Source: Ferrovibrio sp. (GTDB lineage: Bacteria > Pseudomonadota > Alphaproteobacteria > Ferrovibrionales > Ferrovibrionaceae). Taken from it: 64,000 nucleotides of DNA. Each line of letters opens with the position of its first letter. Within the stretch, counting starts at the first letter, position 1. Positions 15,563 through 27,082 of this stretch are shown piece after piece. The stretch covers positions 1 through 64,000 of the forward strand of contig NZ_JAHBYG010000015.1 in NCBI RefSeq assembly GCF_019636075.1. Reading direction: 5' to 3'. A program made the position numbers and the translations under genes. The notes under the pieces were generated by a model. It worked only from the letters and a program-made list of their open reading frames with translations. It had not been told where the DNA came from and did not search any database.

Positions 15563-18010
15563 ATGGCGGGAATGCGCATGCCTTCATTGTTTCTGGTGTT
15601 GTTCGCGGCCCTGCTGGCCCATGCTTCGCCGCATGGCATGTCTGCCGCTTCGGCCCAGGTTGCGGCCTCCAGCCCGGCGTCGCAGGCCGCCGCCAAGCCC
15701 CTGGCCACGGCTTCGTCGATCAGCGCCGATCTCGATCGCATCGAACGCCGGCTGGCCGATCCGCGCCTCACCGATGCCGATTTCAACGCGTTGCGCCTTA
15801 TGGGCGAGCGCTTGCGCGAAGCAGCCACCCAGACCCGCACCGCCCAGCGCGCCGAGGCGCAGGAAGCGCAAACCCTGCTGGATGCCCTGGGCCCGCCGCC
15901 GGCCGCCGGCACGCGCGAAAGCCCGAGCGTGACCGAAACCCGCCGGCAGTTGAACGCCCGCACCCAGCGCGCCACCGATGGCTTGAAAGAGATAGACCTG
16001 GCGATGGCCCGCCTGCTGGCGTTGCAAGACCGCGTGGCCTCGGAAGGCCGGCAGCAATTCACCCGGCAACTGGTCTATCGCGGACCGGCCTTGCTGGGCG
16101 CCACATTCTGGGGCCAGGCCTCCGCCGATATTCCGGCCACCTGGGATGAATCGCTGCAGGGCCTGATGCAGCCGGAAAACCTGCCCGGCCTGCCATCGCT
16201 GTTGCAGGCCTTGCTGGCGGCCGGCACCGTGCTGCTGTTGTGGATTCCGCTCAACCTGCTGCGTCGCCGCCATGGCGTGGATTTCGCTTTGCCCGGCCCG
16301 TTGCTCACCCATCGCAGCGTGGCGGCCCTGTTGCAATGGCTGCATATGGCCGCTGTGCCGGCGGCTGCGCTATGGGCGGCCTATGGCGTGCTGAATGCCA
16401 ATGGCTGGCTGGAGCGCGAGATATTCGGCGCCGTTGTGGCGCATCTGGGCTTCGGCATCAGCCTGGCTTTGCTTAGCCTGGGCGTGGCGCGCGCGGCATT
16501 GGCGCCGCAGGCGCCGGGCTGGGCATTGATCAAGTTGGGCGCTGCCGAACGCGGCATGCTGTTTCGTCGGCTTTATGGCTTTGCCCTGCTGGCCGTGCTG
16601 GGCGCGCCGCCGGTTGTGATGTTGACTGGGCCGAATGCCGCATCCGGCGCCCGCGATGCCATCTTTGTATTGCTCACGCTATATTTCTGCGGCTTCGCCC
16701 TGGCGGTGTCGCAGCGCCGCATCTGGGCTGAAACCGCCGGAGATCGGCGGCGGCTCGGCATTGCCTGGGGTCTGGCCCTGGCGGCTTCGGCGCTGGCCAC
16801 CCTGGCGGCGTTGCTGGGTTTCCACAGCTTCGCGCGGTTTCTCGCCAGCGGGCTGTTGTTGACCTTGCTGACGATTGCCACCTACTTGCTGGTGCGCCAG
16901 GGTCTGCGCGAGGCTTTGCGCGACCCTGAAAGCGCAGCCGACGACGAATCCGAGGAGGTGGAGCAATCCACCACGTCCAAGCATGTGGGCTCCACCGCGC
17001 GGTTCGTCTGCGGTTTGATGGTGGATCTGGTCTTGCTGCTGATCTTCGTCACCGTGCTGGCGCTGATCTGGGGCCTCAGCCCGGCCACGCTGGGCAGCGT
17101 GGCGCTGGATCTGATCTATGGCGTGAAGGTCGGCTCGGTAACGATTTCGCTGCTGGATATCGTGGCCGCCATTCTGCTGCTGGGGGTGGGCGTGGCGCTT
17201 ACCCGCTTCATCAGCAACGGCCTGAATATACGCCTGGAGCGCCAGACCCAGATCGATCCCGGCGTGCGCAATTCGGTGGTCACCGGCGTGGCCTATATCG
17301 GCTATGTGATATCCGGCATCCTGGGCGTGGCGGTGCTGGGGCTGGATCTGTCCAACCTGGCCATCATCGCCGGCGCGCTGTCGGTGGGTATCGGTTTCGG
17401 CTTGCAGAATATCGTCAACAATTTCGTGTCTGGCCTGATCCTGCTGATCGAGCGGCCGGTGAAAGTCGGCGACTGGGTGGTGGTTGGCAACCGCGAAGGT
17501 TATGTGCGGCGCATCAACGTGCGCTCCACCGAGCTGGAAACCTTTCCGCGCGCCTCGGTGATCATCCCGAATTCCGAACTGATTTCCAGCTCGGTGATGA
17601 ACTGGACGCATCGCGACCGCTTCGGCCGCATCGATATCGATATCGGCCTGTCTTATGGTATCGATATCGACAAGGCCGAGGCGATGCTGCTGGATTGCGT
17701 GAAAAACCATCCGGAAATCCTGGCTTATCCGCCGCCGGGCGTGACCTTCCGCAGTTTCGGCGACAATGCACTGCAATTCGCCGTGCGTGGGCATATCGCC
17801 AATGTGGAGCGCCGCGCCATCGTGGAGAGTGCGGTGCGTAAGGAAATCTACAAGACCTGCCAGCGCGAGAATATCGGCATCCCCTATGCCCAGAGCGACG
17901 TGCATCTGGTGGATCTCGACCGCATCGAACAGATGCTGAAGCAATTGCTGCCCGGCGGAAGCGGCAAACCCGGCGACGGCAAGGCCCGGGACGACAGCAG
18001 CGACGCTTGA
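15563..18010 (+). CDS. Large MscS-family mechanosensitive channel with DUF3772-type N-terminus
   Basis: 815 residues. Signal peptide (about 1-31), a helical periplasmic DUF3772-like domain (about 50-215), many TM segments through the middle (about 215-560), and the MscS pore and beta domain at the C-terminus: LSVGIGFGLQNIVNNFVSG is the pore-lining helix, followed by ERPVKVGDWVVVG, the start of the beta domain. Such channels release solutes on hypo-osmotic shock. The ATG at 15563 has GGGCGGA 6 nt upstream; Met4 and Met6 are also possible. It ends 57 bp before the 5-oxoprolinase start. Confidence 0.9.
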   Translation: MAGMRMPSLFLVLFAALLAHASPHGMSAASAQVAASSPASQAAAKPLATASSISADLDRIERRLADPRLTDADFNALRLMGERLREAATQTRTAQRAEAQEAQTLLDALGPPPAAGTRESPSVTETRRQLNARTQRATDGLKEIDLAMARLLALQDRVASEGRQQFTRQLVYRGPALLGATFWGQASADIPATWDESLQGLMQPENLPGLPSLLQALLAAGTVLLLWIPLNLLRRRHGVDFALPGPLLTHRSVAALLQWLHMAAVPAAALWAAYGVLNANGWLEREIFGAVVAHLGFGISLALLSLGVARAALAPQAPGWALIKLGAAERGMLFRRLYGFALLAVLGAPPVVMLTGPNAASGARDAIFVLLTLYFCGFALAVSQRRIWAETAGDRRRLGIAWGLALAASALATLAALLGFHSFARFLASGLLLTLLTIATYLLVRQGLREALRDPESAADDESEEVEQSTTSKHVGSTARFVCGLMVDLVLLLIFVTVLALIWGLSPATLGSVALDLIYGVKVGSVTISLLDIVAAILLLGVGVALTRFISNGLNIRLERQTQIDPGVRNSVVTGVAYIGYVISGILGVAVLGLDLSNLAIIAGALSVGIGFGLQNIVNNFVSGLILLIERPVKVGDWVVVGNREGYVRRINVRSTELETFPRASVIIPNSELISSSVMNWTHRDRFGRIDIDIGLSYGIDIDKAEAMLLDCVKNHPEILAYPPPGVTFRSFGDNALQFAVRGHIANVERRAIVESAVRKEIYKTCQRENIGIPYAQSDVHLVDLDRIEQMLKQLLPGGSGKPGDGKARDDSSDA

Positions 18011-18067
18011 CGCGCGCCTGGATCATTCGACAGTATACAAATGAGTTCGCTTGCAGGGGATTTTACG

Positions 18068-21678
<3,611 letters not shown>

Positions 21679-21682
<4 letters not shown>

Positions 21683-23007
21683 TTGCCGCCATGGCGCGCT
21701 GGCCGCTTTGGGGCATTGGCGGATTGGCTTTCATTCAGGCCGTAAGTTTCATGGCGTTGGCAGTCGGCGAAGTATTGCCGTTGCCGGTTCACGATCTCAT
21801 GGGCATGTTGTTGAGCTATGACGCGCTTGGCTTGAGCATGGCCTGGCTGCTGCCGCTGCATAACAGCCACGCTATTCTTTTGCCCAGATTGGTGCTGGCG
21901 CTGGATGTATGGCTGTTCGATGGCGCAACGATAGGCCTTGCGAGCTTTGCATTGCTGGCGCGCGGCGCCGTATTCTTTATGCTTGCCTGGGCGGTATGGC
22001 GGGTTCGCGATATTGCGCCGTCTTTGCGCGGCATGGCGATTGCCGCCTTGGCGCTGCTGTTGTTTCAAGGCTTCCTGCTTGAAACCATAGCGATCCCCAA
22101 TGGCTATAATTACGAGATGATGGCCGTTTTTTCCGTCGCCTCCCTGATCTGTGCGAGCCACGGACGATCCTTCATTCTTGCCAGCTTGTTTGCTTTGGCG
22201 GCCAGCCTATGCCTGGCCAATGGCATCCTGTTGTTTTTAGTGCTGGCATCGGTGGCCTGGATGCAGGCGGAGGAATGGAAGCAGCGCTTTGCCTGGATGC
22301 TGCCGATAGCCCTGTCCGGTGCGGCGGCGGCGGGATTTTATCTTGCCGGTTCTTCCGCGGGAGACGGGCTGCATGATTTCAATGCATGGACCGTGGCGCA
22401 TTTCATGCTGCGCATGGCCGGCGCGCCTTTGACGATATGGCTGCCGGTACTTGGCCATGGCATCGGCCTGCTGCTGCTCCTGGCCAGCCTCGCCGGCATC
22501 GTCTGGGCGATACGCAATCGCTTCCGGCTGGATTCGCTTGGCCGCCTGGCATTCTGTTTGCTGCTTTTCGGCTTCGGCTCGCTGTTCATGGTTGCGGTCG
22601 GACGCGTCGGTGCGGGGTTCGGCGCGGAGATTGCCACGGCAGGACGCTACGGATTGTTGACGGCCTTTCTCTATGCAGGACTGGTCCTGCTGCTGCTGCG
22701 CATGCCCTGGATCACCCGGCCGGCAATTCTGCGCGGGTTTCAGGGCGGGCTTTTGGCAATCGCGCTTTGCCTCGTCTGTTTGCAGTTCGGCTTCGGTCGT
22801 TCATATGTGAGGCTGCGTGATTTGGTGGCCCATAACGCAGTGGCTTTACGGGCCGGGGCGCGCGATGTCGCTTTGCTGGCCCATATGCAGCCCGACGCTG
22901 TTGTGGCCTGGCGGTTCTTTGACCTGCTGCAGCAGCGGCAACTCTACGGCTTCGGCAAGCCTGAGGATGCCAAGCGGGCGGCAGAGTACAAGCAGACGGC
23001 AGAGTAG
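21679..23007 (+). CDS. Polytopic membrane protein of unknown function (glycosyltransferase-like)
   Basis: 442 residues with roughly ten hydrophobic TM segments and no cytosolic domain. An early loop contains [19 protein letters not shown], reminiscent of GT-C type membrane glycosyltransferase-like proteins with an acidic/His motif after TM1, but I cannot place the family. The GTG at 21679 overlaps the 5-oxoprolinase stop (GTGA); ATG 21691 is the alternative. Codon use is less GC-biased than in neighbouring genes, and the AT-rich accessory island starts right after it. Translational coupling to an enzyme gene hints at a transporter or cell-envelope role, but that is only inference. Confidence 0.75.
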
Positions 23008-23130
23008 CTGTTGCCGGTTCTTGGCAGGCCAGCAAGCGGCGGCACTCATTGGAAAATTTCCGTCATTCGTCGTATTTTCGCCGCAAAGGCGCGCAATAAG
23101 TGTATTTCTGATTGATTTGATCTTTATATG

Positions 23131-23168
23131 TATGATATATGTTCCTATATTGATAAGAATGCCAAGGA
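23131..23168 (+). promoter_or_regulatory. AT-rich leader of the toxin-immunity island
   Basis: About 60 bp of AT-rich DNA in an otherwise GC-rich region, with several -10-like hexamers (TATGAT 23131-23136, TATATT 23146-23151) and an upstream TTGATT (23112-23117). No single well-spaced pair stands out. The Shine-Dalgarno AAGGA (23164-23168) is 6 nt before the toxin ATG. Confidence 0.4.
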
Positions 23169-23174
23169 TAAGCC

Positions 23175-24137
23175 ATGTCCAGCCTCCCTCAGCCAGAATC
23201 CCGATCGCTGCCGAAAACCGGGCGGCGCGATAGCCTCCCGGCTGTTTCCGATTTTCCCAAGGGTTTAACGCCCATCACGCCGGTCCTTCTCGAAAATCTG
23301 ATGAAGGACAAACGCTATTGGCATCCGACCAAGCGCGACCCGGCTTTTCAGCGTCAGATCGAACGCGGCTTCCAGGCGCTCTATCCCGATCTTGGCCGCG
23401 ATGCCACGGGCCGGCAGCGGCGCGGCGAACCGCGCAACGATCTGGCCTTTGATGGCAAGGGCAATGTGGTGCCGTTCCAGAATGTCTCCGCTGACAGCGC
23501 TTCCCTCAACAGCGCTTCAGGCGACGGCGAAGTGCGGGTGCGGGCCTATACGCAAAGCCGCGATGGCGAAACCGTGCAGGTGGCCCAGCATACCCGCTCG
23601 GCACCGGGTAATGGGCCGGGTGATGGGGCAGATTCCACCGGCACACGGAAAAGCGATCCGCATGCTAATCTGCCAGAGCCCTATCGCAAGCTGATGGCAG
23701 CGGCTGGAATCGATATCGATGCCAATGCCGATAAGGCGGAAAAAATGTCGTTGCGGGAATTTTTGGAAGCGATCCCCACCAGGGGCCCCTGGGATTACAA
23801 GAATGTGCAAAAGGTAAAAGATGCAGCCGAGGCCAATGGTGTTTCCCGTGATGACTTACAGCGTTTCGGCAATTTTCATTTCGGCTATATGGCGAATGCC
23901 TTCGGTTTCGGCTTGGGGCGGACTCTATCCGGTGCCGGGCTTTATCAGGCCTTCGATCAGGGAGGCGGCAGCAAATCGGAAGCCATAGCCGGGGCTGGCT
24001 ATGGCCTCTCCAAGACGCAATCCGCCCAGTTCTTCACTGATAACGGGTTCACCTGGGGCGACAATCCTGGCGATTCCAAGGATATCATGGAGGGCTGGCT
24101 GCATTACGAAAACACCCGGCGGAAGGCCACGCAATAG
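23175..24137 (+). CDS. Candidate polymorphic toxin with toxin-44-like C-terminal domain
   Basis: 320 residues, no signal peptide or TM. An N-terminal segment (about 40-70) reads KDKRYWHPTKRDPAFQRQIE then GFQALYPD. A second segment near 115-140 reads VRVRAYTQSRDGETVQVAQH. I recall similar motifs in phage-tail-like and secreted proteins, but do not rely on that. After a variable Gly/Ser/Asp linker, the C-terminus (about 205-320) has FGNFHFGYMANAFGFGLG and WGDNPGDSKDIMEGWLHYEN, the shape I associate with polymorphic toxin domain 44 (predicted RNase). The stop is 2 nt before a membrane-anchored gene, the classical toxin-immunity spacing. Its final 81 bp recur twice downstream. Toxin activity is inferred. 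Confidence 0.6.
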   Translation: MSSLPQPESRSLPKTGRRDSLPAVSDFPKGLTPITPVLLENLMKDKRYWHPTKRDPAFQRQIERGFQALYPDLGRDATGRQRRGEPRNDLAFDGKGNVVPFQNVSADSASLNSASGDGEVRVRAYTQSRDGETVQVAQHTRSAPGNGPGDGADSTGTRKSDPHANLPEPYRKLMAAAGIDIDANADKAEKMSLREFLEAIPTRGPWDYKNVQKVKDAAEANGVSRDDLQRFGNFHFGYMANAFGFGLGRTLSGAGLYQAFDQGGGSKSEAIAGAGYGLSKTQSAQFFTDNGFTWGDNPGDSKDIMEGWLHYENTRRKATQ

Positions 24138-24139
24138 CC

Positions 24140-24652
24140 ATGGAGCTTGCCTTAAAAATCCTGCGCTATCTTTGGTATGGCTTTTTGGGTCTGGTGGCGC
24201 TTTGTGTGCTCGGCGTGTTTTTGCTGTTGAAGAGTTGCGAAAAACAAGGGGTTGCCGATCCGGAAGGTTTTTTCCACGCGCAGCGGGCTGAACTAGAGCA
24301 GGCGGTGCAAGAGCTTTCCAGCAGCGGCATATCCGAGGTGCGGGTTTCGACGCCTTATCGCGACGCAGACAAGGATTATGTATTGGAATCAGATGACGCC
24401 CTTTACCAGCAATTGCAGGGTTTTCTCGATAAGCATGACATGCTGACCATTGGGGTGTTGCGTGAAAAGTCTTTGTCTTTGCAACTTCGCGAAGTTTCTT
24501 TCACGGTTCTGATCGATCGGACCAGCGGCCGGGCAATTATCTACGACATCAACTACACACCACCCGGCCGGGACTATTCCGCGCTGTTCGAGGACGAAAC
24601 CTGCCGCATCCTGGAAGCACCATCCTGGCGGCTCTGCTGGCGGCCTGCATGA
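24140..24652 (+). CDS. Putative immunity protein 1, TM-anchored
   Basis: 170 residues. A short N-terminal cytoplasmic stretch and one TM segment (YGFLGLVALCVLGVFLLL, about 13-30) are followed by a domain of about 135 residues, predicted periplasmic, rich in acidic residues. It ends CRILEAPSWRLCWRPA, with two Cys spaced to form a disulfide. The family is not one I recognise. It starts 2 nt after the toxin stop (TAG CC ATG); the only Shine-Dalgarno-like run, GGAAGG (24121-24126), lies inside the toxin gene, so translation is probably coupled. Position, spacing, duplication and membrane anchoring argue for an immunity role. Confidence 0.6.
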   Translation: MELALKILRYLWYGFLGLVALCVLGVFLLLKSCEKQGVADPEGFFHAQRAELEQAVQELSSSGISEVRVSTPYRDADKDYVLESDDALYQQLQGFLDKHDMLTIGVLREKSLSLQLREVSFTVLIDRTSGRAIIYDINYTPPGRDYSALFEDETCRILEAPSWRLCWRPA

Positions 24653-24672
24653 CGTTGAAGCGAGGCATTCGA

Positions 24673-24753
24673 GGCGACAATCCTGGCGATTCCAAGGATA
24701 TCATGGAGGGCTGGCTGCATTACGAAAACACCCGGCGGAAGGCAGCGCAATAG
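24673..24753 (+). pseudogene. Orphan 3' end of the toxin gene, copy 2
   Basis: 81 bp nearly identical to the toxin 3' end (24057-24137), encoding GDNPGDSKDIMEGW and the rest of the toxin C-terminus to its stop at 24751-24753. No start or toxin body precedes it; the sequence to its left is the spacer after immunity gene 1. It keeps GGAAGG, the likely ribosome-binding site of the next immunity gene. Confidence 0.85.
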
Positions 24754-24755
24754 CC

Positions 24756-25268
24756 ATGGAGCTTGCCTTAAAAATCCTGCGCTATCTCTGGTATGGTTTT
24801 TTGGGTCTGGTGGCGCTTTGTGTGCTCGGCGTGTTTTTGCTGTTGAAGAGTTGCGAAAAACAAGGCGTTGCTGATCCGGAGGGTTTTTTCCACGCGCAGC
24901 GGCAGGCATTGGAGCAGGTGGTGCAAGACCTCTCCAATAGCGGCATATCGGGGGTGTGGGTATCGACACCCTACCAGCGCGCGGACAAGCACTATGTGTT
25001 GGAGACGGATGAGGCGCTTTACAAGAAACTGCAGGGCTTTCTGGATAAGCATGATGTGCTGTCGATTGCCGCCCTGCGTGAGAAGCCCGCTCGGTTGCAG
25101 CTGCGCAAGGTGATTTTCACGGTTCTGATTGACCGGACTAGCGGGCGTGAAATCCTCTACGCTATCAGCTACACGCCGCCGGACCTGGAATATTCCACGC
25201 CTTTCGAGAACGAAAGCTGCCGCATCCTGGAAGCACCATCCTGGCGGCTTTGCTGGCGGCCTGCATGA
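24756..25268 (+). CDS. Putative immunity protein 2, paralogue of protein 1
   Basis: 170 residues, aligning to immunity protein 1 without gaps. By hand I count about 34 differences, all between residues 50 and 154; the first 49 residues (TM anchor and Lys-Ser-Cys border) and the last 17 (CRILEAPSWRLCWRPA end) are identical. So the ends are held the same while the middle of the domain varies, as expected where the middle contacts a changing toxin and the ends are homogenised by recombination. It starts 2 nt after the second toxin-tail fragment. Confidence 0.6.
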   Translation: MELALKILRYLWYGFLGLVALCVLGVFLLLKSCEKQGVADPEGFFHAQRQALEQVVQDLSNSGISGVWVSTPYQRADKHYVLETDEALYKKLQGFLDKHDVLSIAALREKPARLQLRKVIFTVLIDRTSGREILYAISYTPPDLEYSTPFENESCRILEAPSWRLCWRPA

Positions 25269-25288
25269 CGTTGAAGCGAGGCATTCGA

Positions 25289-25369
25289 GGCGACAATCCT
25301 GGCGATTCCAAGGACATCATGGCCGGCTGGCAGCATTACGAAAACACCCGGCGGAAGGCCGCGCAATAG
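25289..25369 (+). pseudogene. Orphan 3' end of the toxin gene, copy 3
   Basis: 81 bp, again the toxin 3' end, with a few changes (Met-Glu-Gly-Trp-Leu-His becomes Met-Ala-Gly-Trp-Gln-His) and the stop at 25367-25369. Left flank is the same spacer as at copy 2. It also retains GGAAGG ahead of the third immunity gene. Confidence 0.85.
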
Positions 25370-25371
25370 CC

Positions 25372-25881
25372 ATGGAACTGACTTTACGAATCTTCCGTTA
25401 TCTCTGGTACGGCTTTCTGTCGTTTTTGGCATTTATTGCGCTATGCATCGGCTGGCTCTATGCCATCGGTGTGCAGCGAGGCGTCGATGATCCGGAGGCT
25501 TTCTTTACGGCGCATCGCACGGAATTGCAGGCCTTGGTGGAAAAAATACGAGCCGGTGATGTGTATGAATTCTGGAACGGATCAGATTATCTTCGTGCAC
25601 TAAAGAGACGGGCAACGCCGGAAGGAGAAAGCCTCTTCCTGGAAATGCAGTCTTATATGAAGGACACAGAAATTTTAGCGATATTGACGATCGGTATGAG
25701 CCGGGGCGCTTTGGAAGCAGTGGTTTTCCAATTGCAATACAGTCTCTCCGGTTATCGCGGTGAGCATATCGTCAAGCTTTATTACATCGAGCCCGGAGCC
25801 GATACGTCGGACTATATCGACCCTTCGCAATGCAAGGTTCTGGAAGCGCCGTATTGGCTGCTCTGCCGCATCAAGACGTGA
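25372..25881 (+). CDS. Putative immunity protein 3, divergent paralogue
   Basis: 169 residues with the same plan: MELTLRIFRYLWYGFL start, TM segment (about 13-32), shared DDPEAFFTAHRTELQ after it, and a C-terminus CKVLEAPYWLLC with the same Cys spacing. The middle is far more diverged than between copies 1 and 2. ATG 25372 is exactly 616 bp after copy 2 and 2 nt after the third toxin tail; an upstream frame to 25129 is an overlap artefact. It may be immunity against a different toxin variant. Confidence 0.6.
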   Translation: MELTLRIFRYLWYGFLSFLAFIALCIGWLYAIGVQRGVDDPEAFFTAHRTELQALVEKIRAGDVYEFWNGSDYLRALKRRATPEGESLFLEMQSYMKDTEILAILTIGMSRGALEAVVFQLQYSLSGYRGEHIVKLYYIEPGADTSDYIDPSQCKVLEAPYWLLCRIKT

Positions 25882-25893
25882 AGCCGCTGAACC

Positions 25894-25998
25894 ATGGAAC
25901 TGACCTTAAGAATCCTGCGTTATCTCTGGTATGGGTTTCTGGCGTGCCGGCGCTTTACGCCAGCGCGTCGCGCTTGGGCTCGAAATAGCGCAGCATGA
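25894..25998 (+). pseudogene. Truncated fourth immunity gene start
   Basis: MELTLRILRYLWYGFL, the conserved first 16 residues of the family, then an abrupt change to unrelated sequence (from 25942) and a stop at 25996-25998. It starts 12 nt after the stop of copy 3 and lacks a toxin tail. The break coincides with the 3' end of the convergent DUF2794 gene (stop at 25955), marking the right edge of the island. Confidence 0.8.
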
Positions 25999-26428
25999 TT
26001 TTCAGATCGCGGCCGCGGCGCAGGATGCGGCCGCCCTGGCCTAGGATGGCGAATGCGCCCTGCTTGCGGGCCAGCTTGGGCGTTTTCACGATGCGAAACA
26101 GCGCGCCGTCGGCGGTGCGGCGAAACACCGCGAAGCTGCAGCTTTCGCGGTCATGCCCGATGGCGTAATCGCGCCATTCGCCGCGCCCCACCATGCGGGA
26201 ATACAGATTGAGGATGACCGCGAATTCATAGCGGTCGAAAAATACCTGCTTGTCTGGGTTGGATTGCGGGTTGTTGCTATGCGCAATAATGGTATGCGCT
26301 GCAATAACGGTATGAGCAACCACGGCTGCCTGCGCCTGGCCCTGCTTGCCAGCCGGACCGGAGCGGGCCGGATCAGCATGAGCGGAACCAGGCCTGCGGT
26401 ATTCGTCGATGGCGACAACCTCGCTCAT
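25955..26428 (-). CDS. DUF2794 family protein
   Basis: 157 residues. The C-terminal 100 residues (VFFDRYEFAVILNLYSRMV, GEWRDYAIGHD, VFRRTADGALFRIVKTPKLARK, LKIMLRYF) match DUF2794, a conserved alphaproteobacterial family of unknown function. The N-terminal 55 residues are low-complexity with a repeated AHT(V/I)I motif. Start chosen at ATG 26428; a GTG at 26440 is possible. Its 3' end borders the truncated fourth immunity gene, so the island has inserted or expanded up to this gene. It follows the receiver protein gene on the same strand. Confidence 0.8.
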   Translation of the reverse strand: MSEVVAIDEYRRPGSAHADPARSGPAGKQGQAQAAVVAHTVIAAHTIIAHSNNPQSNPDKQVFFDRYEFAVILNLYSRMVGRGEWRDYAIGHDRESCSFAVFRRTADGALFRIVKTPKLARKQGAFAILGQGGRILRRGRDLKIMLRYFEPKRDALA

Positions 26429-26519
26429 ACCCGGCGACACACCTCGCTTGCCCTAATTATGACAAGCTTGGTCCCGCCGGGCGGCTTAGTCAAGCCGCAA
26501 GCGGCCGTAGCGCAGTGTC

Positions 26520-27071
26520 TCAGAGTTCCTTGAGCAGGGCTTCCACCGAGCTGTCGTCCATCACCTGCTCGCCCTTGGCCAGCATGTCCTTGCGGCGCTC
26601 TGTGCCGGTGTAGTTGAAGGCTCTGTGCCGGCGGCGGTCGGGGCCGAAGAATTCTTCGGTGCGCACGAAGGTGCGTGGATTTTCGATCACCGTAGTGATG
26701 CGCCGCGCCATGGTGGTGGCAGAGAACGGCTTGACCAGGAATTCGGTGACGCCGGCATCGCGCGACTTGATCACCTTCCACTCTTCCGATTGCGCCGTCG
26801 CCATGATGATCGGCACGAACACATTCTTGGAGGCGGGATTCTTGCGCACCCATTCCACGAAGGCGATGCCGTCCATGTCGCCATCCATGTGCCATTCGGT
26901 GAACAATATGTCGATCACATTGTTTTCCAGAAAGGCCAATGCATCCTTGGCATTCTGCGCTTCGGAAACCTTGTTGACGCCGAGCGGGCGCAGCACTTCC
27001 TTAATCAACTGCATGTGGTTTTGGTTGCTATCGAGCACCAGACAGGCAACGTTATTGAGCTTATAGGCCAT
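26520..27071 (-). CDS. CheY-like receiver protein with Glu in place of the phospho-Asp
   Basis: 183 residues: a receiver domain (about 5-128) and a basic C-terminal tail with DRRRHRAFNYTGTERR. Compared with the canonical CheY at 37378 (ISDWNMDG), this protein reads FTEWHMDG, so the acceptor Asp is Glu59. The acidic pocket keeps only Asp14, while Thr92 and Lys114 (VKPF) are retained. There is also a two-residue insertion after the acceptor loop. It cannot be phosphorylated in the usual way and may be locked in an active-like state. It lies 11 bp after cheD on the same strand, so it belongs to the chemotaxis region. Confidence 0.85.
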   Translation of the reverse strand: MAYKLNNVACLVLDSNQNHMQLIKEVLRPLGVNKVSEAQNAKDALAFLENNVIDILFTEWHMDGDMDGIAFVEWVRKNPASKNVFVPIIMATAQSEEWKVIKSRDAGVTEFLVKPFSATTMARRITTVIENPRTFVRTEEFFGPDRRRHRAFNYTGTERRKDMLAKGEQVMDDSSVEALLKEL

Positions 27072-27082
27072 GATGCGATTGC

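Larger units (their letters stand above)
24057..25369 (+). repeat. Toxin-tail/immunity tandem array, exact 616-bp period
   Basis: The last 81 bp of the toxin gene plus the immunity gene form a repeated unit. Tails begin at 24057, 24673 and 25289; immunity ATGs lie at 24140, 24756 and 25372; each step is exactly 616 bp. Between each immunity stop and the next tail is a short spacer containing TGAAGCGAGGCATTCGA (copies 1-2 and 2-3). A fourth immunity start at 25894 lacks the tail. Confidence 0.9.

Noticed and set aside
24057-25369. Insertion sequence or transposon causing the repeats
   Set aside because: No transposase or terminal inverted repeats; the repeated unit is part of the toxin-immunity genes themselves.
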